DNA from: Rhizaria sp. SCN 62-66 | Taxonomy: Eukaryota; Rhizaria, unplaced | DNA: 29,889 nt | Direction of reading: 5' to 3' | NCBI GenBank assembly: GCA_001724265.1 | Contig: MEDY01000375.1 | Span: forward strand, 1-29,889 | Part shown: in pieces, positions 19,611 to 26,692 of the stretch | How the letters are laid out: each line of letters opens with the position of its first letter | Position numbering within the stretch: the first letter of the stretch is position 1 | The notes under the pieces: model-generated | What the model was told of the DNA's origin: nothing | The model's database searches: none | The model's input: the letters and a program-made list of their open reading frames with translations, nothing else | Position numbers and translations under genes: made by a program

Positions 19611-20010
19611 GACAGGGCGCGGAGCTGGTTGGCGCTAAGGGGAGGTTGGCTGCACAAGGGGTCCAAGAAGGGGAGTAACTTGCGTGCCAGGAAGGGAATA
19701 AAAGGGGATGTCGGAAATATAAAAGAAGGATGTAAGACCTTCAAACATATATACTTTGCATTACAAAAATCAGAAGCAGAGACGGCCATTTTGCAGAGAC
19801 ATGGACTTGCATATTTGTCATGTTTGAACAGAGCTGAACGACCCGTTCGACAACCGACCGACGACAGCCAACGATATGACCGTTAGAGAACGGCGTTGAT
19901 TCGAAAACACTTCACAGTGGCGTGGTTAGTCCGTTACTCTAAATGTAGTCACTATAACCAAGAAACCCTGCTTATGTTACATGTTTTCTATTTATTATTT
20001 TCTTCAACAG
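19611..20010. promoter_or_regulatory. Shared divergent promoter of giant ORF and borealin-like gene, with a probable 5' UTR intron
   Basis: The two start codons are 400 bp apart. On the plus strand a pyrimidine-rich acceptor ending TTCTTCAACAG stands directly before the borealin ATG at 20011, and a GTCCGT at 19929 matches the donor used by RAD52 intron 1. An 82-base leader intron at 19929-20010 would therefore put the ATG at the very first base of the next exon. Confidence 0.45.
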
Positions 20011-21768
20011 ATGGAGCGTCGTAAGCGTCTGTATGCTGAAACCACCACCACGCTCGAGTCCCTCGACGCAGACGGTACGCTATCTTCCCTCTTTTCGCAC
20101 AACTTTCCATTTCTTTTTCACACAAATTCACAGTCACATACTTATACTAAACATGTTTTCTTACTAATTAATTCTGTCTAATCCCCGTTACAGTTGAGTC
20201 TGCATGCGCAGCGATCCAGCTCGCAGCGGACGAGGCCTGTGATGAGCTCGACTCCGACCTCCGCACTTTGCTCGCTGGTATCAACCCTACCCTGCGCGCC
20301 GTTCCGCTTGCGCGCCTGATCACGGCCTTTGGCGGCAACTTTGGCGACGCGCTGCGCGAGAAGGCGTGGTTGGCTGCCTCGGAGTTCACCGGTTGGTCCG
20401 AGGCCGCGGGCCCCCGCCTCGCCCCCTCGACCCCCACGCACAACAACAACAACAGCAGCAGCAGCAGCAGCGCCAGCGCCGCCGCGAGCGTCGAGGACAT
20501 CGTGCGCATGACACCCGCGTCTAAGCGCCGCCTGCGCCCGGCCGCGGCCGCCGCCACCGCCGCTGCAGCAGCCGCCGCGGCCGCCGCGGCCGCCGCGTCC
20601 GCTGCCGTCACGGCCGCTGCCGGCACGGCCGCCGCGGCTGCCGCGACCTCGCGCCGCCCCGCCGCCGCTGCCCCGGTCCGCGCGCAGCGTTTTGCAGTCT
20701 CCGCCTCTGCCTTTGCGGCCGAGATTGAAGCCGCAGCTGCCGAGCCCAGCACCGACAAAAACAGCAGCAACAACTCTACTATGCGCGTGACCCGTAGCCG
20801 CGCCAGCACGACGCCCAGCGACGCCGTCGTGGCCGCGGACGAGGACGCCGTGGTAGCCGCCGACAGCGACGGCCGCGACTCGGCCAAGGCCGGCGCCGCC
20901 GCTGCGGACGCGGGCAACCGCCGCTCGACGCGCACCTCGACCTCCAGCGCAACCGTACGTTTCGCGAGATTCAACACCGATAACAGACTTCTCCAAGTTT
21001 TAATGTGAGTTATTTTATGTCTTCCAATGGTGAAACTTTTGATGACGAAGTTGTATTGATCAAAGCTCACGTTTAATTGCTGCTCGAAATCCCTATCTTG
21101 ATTCCTTTTCATTGCAGTCGTCGACGAGCTCTGGCTCCGCGACCGCGGCTTTCCAGCAGGCCTTCGCCGCCGCACCCGCGCCAACCGTGAACATCCCGCC
21201 CTCAAGCACGTTCTTCAAGTCCTCCGCGCGCACTCCTGCCGCCGCTGCCGCTGCGGCTGCCGCCGCTGCCGCCGCTGCAGCGGCGACCCAGCCTGCTGTC
21301 AAGCGCACGCGCGCCGCCGCCGCCGCTGCCGCTGCCTCCAGCTCCAGCGCCTCTGCGGGTGCGTCGACGCGCAGCAGCCGCCTGAGCACGCTCGCCGCGG
21401 CCACCGCCGCGCCCGCGGCCTCGGCGACGCGCCGCAAGGCCTCTGTGCTGCTCTCGTCGTCGGCCTCCTCGGCGGCGCTGGCGCTGGGCAGTTCCGGCGC
21501 AGGCAGCGGCGGCGCCAGCGCGGGCGCGCGCGCTGGGGCCGGGTCCCGCAAGGCCTCGGTTGCGCTGGGCGTTACGGCTGCGGCGGCGTCGGCGTTTGGG
21601 CTGCTGGCGGCCGGCGAGGGGAGCGAGAACAGCGCACCCGCAGCTTCCTCCGCCCACGGTCACTTGGCCGGGGTCGGCGCAGCGGTGGAGAGGGCATTTA
21701 AGACGGCCGACGCGGGGGCCAAGACCGCCGCGGGCAGCAAGCGCACCGCCAGTGCGCTGCGCCGCTGA
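20011..21768 (+). CDS. Borealin-like subunit of the chromosomal passenger complex
   Basis: Three exons: 20011-20074, 20194-20954 and 21118-21768, giving 491 residues; donors GTACGC and GTACGT. Borealin forms a three-helix bundle with survivin and INCENP and targets Aurora B to centromeres and the spindle midzone. The N-terminal 80 residues fit the borealin helix: a basic start (MERRKRL), heptad-like LESLDADVESA and DELDSDLRTLLAGI, then INPTLRAVPLARLITAFGGN and DALRE. Animal borealins show a comparable Pro-x-x-LR then F-x-GGN-x-x-AL arrangement. Downstream come TPASKRR (about 147-153) and, in exon 3, FFKSSARTPAA, similar to the FKTPGLRTPAA motif of vertebrate borealin. The remainder is Ala/Ser-rich and basic, longer than animal borealins of about 280 residues, with no C-terminal dimerisation domain that I can recognise. 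A different coiled-coil nuclear protein is possible but less likely. Confidence 0.6.
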
Positions 21769-22395
21769 GCTACTGTGCGATGAAGCAAGAACCACTGCGA
21801 GAGAGTGAGCGAGTATGAGTATGGGAGGGAGGTTTGAGATAAAATGGCCAGGGTCCAGGCTGGCGTCCGTGCGCGCGTGACAACAGTTACGAGTTGCGCC
21901 AGAATGGCGCGCGATTGGCACTGCTGGGGCGGACCTGCTTCTTGGAGGAGCGGGACGCTGTGGCAGTGCGACAACATGTGCGCGCGGGCGCAGGCGTGCA
22001 GTGCGCGACATGATATGGACGTGAGTAACGTCACATTCGTTGACGCAGACATAGCACAATATAGAAAATTAAGTGAATAAAACATATGATTATTACATTT
22101 CAAGTTGCTTTATGACTTTTATTTTGCAGTTATGTCTCAAAAGCGTAACTTACGCGCGTTATGCAATAGTTTGTCGATATTGAAGTCTGAATCTTACTCG
22201 GCTTACAACAACGGCCACAGGATCGTCAAGTGGAATCTATCTTGTACGATGTCTACTGCGAGAGTTTGATCGTTGATATTGCGGCCACACTCTCATCAAA
22301 GATATATACAACTAATATCTATTTTACTATATTCTTGTCTTCTCAAATTTTAAAATTAGTTCGCTTCGGCCGCTAAAGTAACCTCGAGTCAGCAA
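21769..22395. other. Spacer between borealin-like gene and SPCS1
   Basis: Contains the borealin 3' UTR and SPCS1 promoter, increasingly A/T-rich rightward. A 45-codon frame at 22132-22269 starts two bases after an acceptor-like TTTTATTTTGCAG, but its protein shows no recognisable pattern and I do not call it a gene. An acceptor-like ATTAG at about 22350 could mark a non-coding leader exon of SPCS1. Confidence 0.4.
22076..22081 (+). promoter_or_regulatory. Candidate polyadenylation hexamer AATAAA for the borealin-like gene
   Basis: AATAAA occurs about 310 bases after the stop of the borealin-like gene on the sense strand, in a turn from GC-rich to A/T-rich DNA. Candidate only, by position and hexamer. 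Confidence 0.25.
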
Positions 22396-23001
22396 ATGGT
22401 ACGTCCCCTGCCGCCCCTTCTCCGCCCCTCTCTTGCCGCAGCCACACTGCAGATTCTAACATGCTTTGCGATGTTATGTATTGCCACTTTATAGGACTTT
22501 GCCGGCCAGCGCCTTGCAGAGCGCATCTATACGTTCTTGATCATCGGCTTCACCACTCTTGGCTTCGTGCTCGGCTACATCAAGGACGATTTCGGCATCA
22601 CCACCACTTTCTGGAAGATTGGCGCATTCCTTGCTCTTATCGTACGTTATACTATTGCTCAAACTTGATATCACTAGAAATAGTATCATTTTGATCTTAT
22701 CTCTCCTCTTGACCATGTCATGTATATACCCATATCTTTGGTGGTAGACCATAATCTTCTTTGTCTTTTGCTGACGCACCTTTCTATTTATTACTCTCAA
22801 CCTCTCTCCCACCTTGCTTTTTCTTACTTACTGATGAATCTTGCACAGATCTGCATTCCTAGCTGGCCCTGGTTTAACCGCAACCCGCTCCCGTGGCAGA
22901 AGCCCGCCTCTGCTGCTGCCACCGCCACTACTAACGACAAGAAGGACAAGAACTCCACCAGCAGTAGCATCGAAATGAAGCCTCTCACCAAGAGTGATTG
23001 A
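22396..23001 (+). CDS. SPCS1: Signal peptidase complex subunit 1 (SPC12)
   Basis: Coding exons 22396-22398 (the ATG alone), 22495-22641 and 22849-23001 give 100 residues, about the size of human SPCS1. SPCS1 is a small non-catalytic membrane subunit of the ER signal peptidase; it helps the complex reject transmembrane segments as substrates. Exon 2 starts DFAGQRLAERIYTF; joined to the ATG it gives MDFAGQ, matching the family's MDY-x-GQ-x-LAE start. Two hydrophobic helices follow (LIIGFTTLGFVLGYI at about 16-30 and WKIGAFLALIICIPSWPWF at about 41-59, the second spanning the exon 2/3 joint), then the family motif P-x-WPW-F-x-R-x-PL-x-W as PSWPWFNRNPLPW. The C-terminal tail is charged and Ser/Lys-rich. 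Both introns start GTACGT and are in phase 0. An in-frame TAG just upstream of the ATG excludes simple unspliced extension. Confidence 0.92.
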
Positions 23002-23348
23002 GTTGTCTTGTAGTTTGATGGCGTCATACACGGCTTTGGGTTTGCTCTGTGTTTGTTGGGTTGAAAGCGTGTCACCAAACGCTGGTGCTGTGACGCGCTG
23101 TCTTATGTTGTGCAATGTGGTTTTCCGTTCGTGCTTTGAAGGAAGTTTGTTTCATAATACTTGTTTATCTAGAAGAATACACTCATATCTTTTATAATAC
23201 GCATTGTTCGATACTATATAATCATTCTTGTCAGCCTTCGGCCTCACGGCGACGCGGAATGTGTTCTCTGTTCAGTAAGGAGCAGCAAAGAAGCCAATCT
23301 GAGACCGTATCCACAGTCCACACGCACACAATCGAATTCCACTCACTT
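23002..23348. other. 3' spacer between convergent SPCS1 and RING-CH gene
   Basis: About 350 bases holding the two 3' UTRs. No clear AATAAA on either strand and no gene is seen. Confidence 0.5.
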
Positions 23349-24800
23349 CTATCCTTGCTGTACCTGTTGCTGCTGCTGCTGCTGCTGTTTCTCCCGCTTG
23401 TGCTGTTTGCGGAGCTCGCGCTCCTGCTCGCGCTGCTGCTCCTGCAGCCGCGCTCGAGCGGCCGACTCCTCCCGCTGCCGCAGCTGCTCTGCTGATAACC
23501 CGCCCTTGCCCGCGCCGGCGTGGGCGCCGGCGAGGGCGCTAGTGCTGTTGCGACCGCGGCTGGAACCCATCTCGCCCAAGCGCACGTCGCCGCTGGTGTC
23601 GTCACTGCCGCCGCCGCTGCCGACGCTGTCGACGCCGACGCCGCTGCTGCTGCCCCCGTGGCGCAAGAGCCCCTGCTGCTGCTGCAGATAGAGCTGCTGC
23701 TGCTGCGCCTGCGCCTGGTAGGCGCGGTAGTCCTCGCGCGTGGCGAGCACAACCTCGCAGTTGGCCACGCGCCAGCGGGCGAGCGCGCGGGGAAGCGCGG
23801 CGGCGGCCAGCGCGGCGACGGCGAGCGCGGGGGGCGCGAGCAGCGCGGCGTCGGCGGCGGGCGAGCCGAAAGCGAAGAGGCGCCGCACCGTCACAGTCAC
23901 GCGGTCCTTGTCCTTCTCGTCGTCGTCGCTGCCGGCGGCGGTGTCGGAGATGGAGCTGAAGTCCTGCCCCGCGCCGGCGATAAGCATGACTGCCCAGACG
24001 AGGCCGCAAACGGCGAACACGAGCAGCGCTAGCACGTCCGCGGCCGCGGCCACGGCAGCGGGCGCCAGCCCGCGGCGCCACGACAGCGCGAAGACGTACT
24101 TGAGGCGGATCTGGTACGGCGAGTGGCAGACCTCGCATAGAGACCGCGCGTCGGCCGCCGCGGGGCGCAGCGACGCGGGCAGCCGCGAGAGCACGTTGGA
24201 CAGCGGGCTGCCGCCGCTGCCGTTCGCGCTGCTGCCGTTGCTGATGTTGTTGTTCGAAGACGGCGGGGGCAAGGGAGGATAGCGCGGCACGCCGTCAGCC
24301 GTGTAGGGAGCGAATGCGGCGGCGGCGTCGCGCGTGCTCACGTAGCGGCTCCCCGCCTCGCTACTATGGGACCCCAGCTGCGGGGGCGCGTAGTCGCGGT
24401 CGGCGTCGAGCGAGGGACGCGTCTGAATCCACCGCTGGAGGCAGTCTGTGTGTACGAGCGCGAGTCCGCCCGAGCAGAGGCAGGGCGCGATCAGAGTCTC
24501 AGGCTCCTCGGGGCTGCCGCAGATGCGGCAACGCTCCGTGTCCTCGTCCTCGTCCTCGTCCTCGCCCTCGGCCGCGCTCGCATCGCGGGCAAGTCCTGCT
24601 GCCGTTGCCGCTGTCGCGGCCGGAGGGGCGAACTGAACGGGAGTATGGGTCTGTGTGGCGTCGCTGGCGTTAGTGGCGTTGTTGCTGTTGCTGTTGCTGT
24701 CTTGGTCGTCGTCGTTGTCGTTGTCGTGGAGACGGGCGTGGGCCGAGTGGGGCAGGCCGGACGGGTAAGCGTCCAGTCCGGCGCTAGAAGGGTCTTCCAT
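23349..24800 (-). CDS. Membrane RING-CH (MARCH-type) E3 ubiquitin ligase with a split zinc finger
   Basis: Single exon of 483 residues from ATG 24800 to TAG 23349-23351; the frame is open further upstream but without an earlier ATG. A C4HC3 RING-CH finger is visible: CRIC (Cys91, Cys94), PCLC (Cys107, Cys109), HTDC (His117, Cys120), WIQTR, and CEVC (Cys222, Cys225). MARCH proteins are membrane E3 ligases that ubiquitinate other membrane proteins. All eight metal ligands are present, but the linker between HxxC and the last CxxC is about 100 residues instead of the usual 10-25, filled with Ser/Asn/Gly/Pro-rich sequence. Two hydrophobic segments follow (about 246-277 and 314-341), as expected for MARCH proteins, and a Gln/Glu/Arg-rich coiled coil ends in a Gln run. 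An acidic Glu/Asp run precedes the finger. The gene is divergent from the voltage-sensor gene. Confidence 0.85.
   Translation of the reverse strand: MEDPSSAGLDAYPSGLPHSAHARLHDNDNDDDQDSNSNSNNATNASDATQTHTPVQFAPPAATAATAAGLARDASAAEGEDEDEDEDTERCRICGSPEEPETLIAPCLCSGGLALVHTDCLQRWIQTRPSLDADRDYAPPQLGSHSSEAGSRYVSTRDAAAAFAPYTADGVPRYPPLPPPSSNNNISNGSSANGSGGSPLSNVLSRLPASLRPAAADARSLCEVCHSPYQIRLKYVFALSWRRGLAPAAVAAAADVLALLVFAVCGLVWAVMLIAGAGQDFSSISDTAAGSDDDEKDKDRVTVTVRRLFAFGSPAADAALLAPPALAVAALAAAALPRALARWRVANCEVVLATREDYRAYQAQAQQQQLYLQQQQGLLRHGGSSSGVGVDSVGSGGGSDDTSGDVRLGEMGSSRGRNSTSALAGAHAGAGKGGLSAEQLRQREESAARARLQEQQREQERELRKQHKREKQQQQQQQQVQQG
23362..23393 (-). repeat. CAG/CAA run coding the C-terminal Gln tract of the RING-CH protein
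   Basis: A run of CTG/TTG triplets on the plus strand reads as CAG/CAA on the minus strand, in frame, and gives about eight consecutive Gln near the C-terminus. It is a plausible site of length variation. Confidence 0.75.
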
Positions 24801-25531
24801 GGGGAAGATGGCAACAGCCGGGGCTGAGGTGGAGGATAAAGAGATGCGGACGTGGCGTCGGGTTGGGTCTCCTTCGTCTGATTGATTCAAGTGGAGTGGG
24901 CGAAAAGGTTCCTTGAGATATACGAGGTGAGTTTTATGTAATCGATCGTGTAATATAAATGATATGGATAAACGAGCACGTTACATTCTGATATATATTC
25001 GGCAGTCGCGTAGACGGATGTTTGGTGATGATATAGTCTTTGCTCGTTTGGTGCAAACCACACTAAGCTCGAACTGCTTGGATACCAAAACTATGAATTC
25101 CGAGCTGTAGCTAACAGAAGGAGCAGTAAAGTGAGCGCGGTCATGTACTCTTGTTAAGGCAACGTTTTGTTACTGGCCCGCGTGTTTCATATCCACAGCT
25201 GGCTTGCAGTGACGCTGCCACGCATGGTCTGCAACGGAGCGATGAAGTCATCGATGCAGTGCAGCGACGTACTCACCCGCACCTCTTCAGGACTACATTC
25301 TGCCTGGTCGTTTTGCTTTTGTCTCACTTCAACTCTATTCACCATGACGCCATGCTTGTTTCTACTCAGACCCGTTTCTACACATTCATTCCATCCCTCA
25401 GCACTACAACCACAGCTGTTTATTCGTTAAAACAAGTTGCCATCTCGCGCTGCAGTCTCGACCTCTCGCGCTCCCCTTGCTGCTGCAACCCCTGCTGTGC
25501 ACACTGATTCCGCCTTGGTTGATCTCGCTTG
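24801..25531. promoter_or_regulatory. Divergent promoter region of RING-CH gene and voltage-sensor gene
   Basis: Start codons at 24800 (minus) and 25532 (plus) are 731 bp apart. The centre, about 24900-25130, is A/T-rich and looks non-coding. The frame open upstream of 24800 is probably 5' UTR. The weak open frames at 25151-25507 show no domain-like pattern. No specific promoter element was recognised. Confidence 0.45.
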
Positions 25532-26692
25532 ATGTCTGCACCGGCGCGCAACACAGGCCACGGCCCTGACCCCGGTCCGGCCTCCGCCTCCGCCTCCGCC
25601 TTAGCCCCCAACATTGTTGCGACCGAGACGGCTGATGCGGCGGCCCCTATGCACTCCTCCGCGTTTGCCTCGCACCCCGGCTCCCCCGCGCCCGCGCACG
25701 GCCCCGCGCACGGCCCGCCGCTTCACGCGCTGCACCTGGACACCGCGAGCGTGGCGCTCCCAGCCGACGCCGTCATCGCCGCCGCCGCCGCCGCCGCGGA
25801 CTCCGCGTATCTGGGCGAGAAGCGCCACAGCAACAAGCAGCGGCACAACGCCGACGCGCTCCACGGCGCCACCGCGACCAGCACGGCCAGCGCCGCTGCT
25901 GCCGGCGTGACAGCGTCGACTGCTACGGGCCACGACCGCGCCCACACCGGCGCCGGCGCGTCCCCGGCTTACTCTAACGCCAGCACGGCCGCCAGCCCGG
26001 CGCACGCGCACGGGCACGCGCACGGGCACACACGCACGCACGGGCACTCGCGCCATAACCCGAACACTGCCACCTCCGGAGGAGGCAGCGGCGGCGGCAG
26101 CGGCGGCGGCATCCTGGCGCGCCTCGGCTTCTCCGGCAACACCTATACGAGCGCGTCATGGGACTACCCGACCGGAATTATTGTGCCCAAGGCCATGGCG
26201 AGGCAGGCGCGTCTGCGGCCGCAGCTGCTTGCGCGCCAGGACGCGTCCGCGGCGGCGGCGGCCGTGGCGGCGGCGGCGGCGGGGCGCGCGGCGGCCGAGG
26301 CGGCCGCGGAGGCCGGCGCCGACGCCGCGCAGGCGGCCGAGGCGGGCGCCGAGGCCCAGGCTGAGGTCGAGCTTGACGCTGCGCGGCACCAGCAGCTGCA
26401 GGCACAAAACCGCCGCCGCAGCCGCGGCCCGCGTAGGTCCAGCATCGTCGCCGGCTCCGGCGCTGGGTCTGTCGGGTTCAGCGGCGCCTCGTTCGCGCTG
26501 TCCGGCGCCGGCAGCGTGGCCGAGGCCGGCGCCAGCAACACCGCGACTGGCGCCGGCGCCGACATCGCGGCGTCGGGCGGCCTGGACGTCGGCTCCTCGG
26601 CCGCGACGGACGCGACTGAGGCCACGCGACGCTGGCGTAAGAGCAAGAAGTTCGCGGCGCCGACTGCAGCACCGACGGGGCCAGGGGAATAG
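25532..26692 (+). CDS. N-terminal low-complexity, His-repeat ORF, probably the first part of the voltage-sensor protein
   Basis: A 386-residue frame from ATG 25532 to TAG 26690-26692. It is mostly Ala, Gly and Ser tracts with a His-x repeat region (HAHGHAHGHTRTHGHSRH, about 158-175), and an island of ordinary sequence at about 200-230 (LARLGFSGNTYTSASWDYPT and then KAMARQARLRPQLLARQ). An Ala/Glu helix and a basic patch (RRRSRGPRRSS) follow. No known domain is seen. The next frame downstream is the same reading frame, open directly after the TAG with the same Ala/Gly-rich character, and it also has a His-x repeat. I therefore think both belong to one gene. Removal of the TAG by splicing (for instance donor GTAAGA at 26637 with acceptor after 26708), readthrough, a pseudogene mutation, or two separate genes are all possible. 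Confidence 0.55.
   Translation: MSAPARNTGHGPDPGPASASASALAPNIVATETADAAAPMHSSAFASHPGSPAPAHGPAHGPPLHALHLDTASVALPADAVIAAAAAAADSAYLGEKRHSNKQRHNADALHGATATSTASAAAAGVTASTATGHDRAHTGAGASPAYSNASTAASPAHAHGHAHGHTRTHGHSRHNPNTATSGGGSGGGSGGGILARLGFSGNTYTSASWDYPTGIIVPKAMARQARLRPQLLARQDASAAAAAVAAAAAGRAAAEAAAEAGADAAQAAEAGAEAQAEVELDAARHQQLQAQNRRRSRGPRRSSIVAGSGAGSVGFSGASFALSGAGSVAEAGASNTATGAGADIAASGGLDVGSSAATDATEATRRWRKSKKFAAPTAAPTGPGE

Noticed and set aside
20168-21205. Minus-strand frame of 345 codons opposite the borealin-like gene.
   Set aside because: It runs across both borealin introns and consists of antisense Ala/Arg tracts; the sense strand has matching splice sites and a conserved N-terminus.
22132-22269. 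Small 45-codon frame after an acceptor-like TTTTATTTTGCAG.
   Set aside because: Too short, no recognisable motif, and lies in A/T-rich spacer; could be chance.
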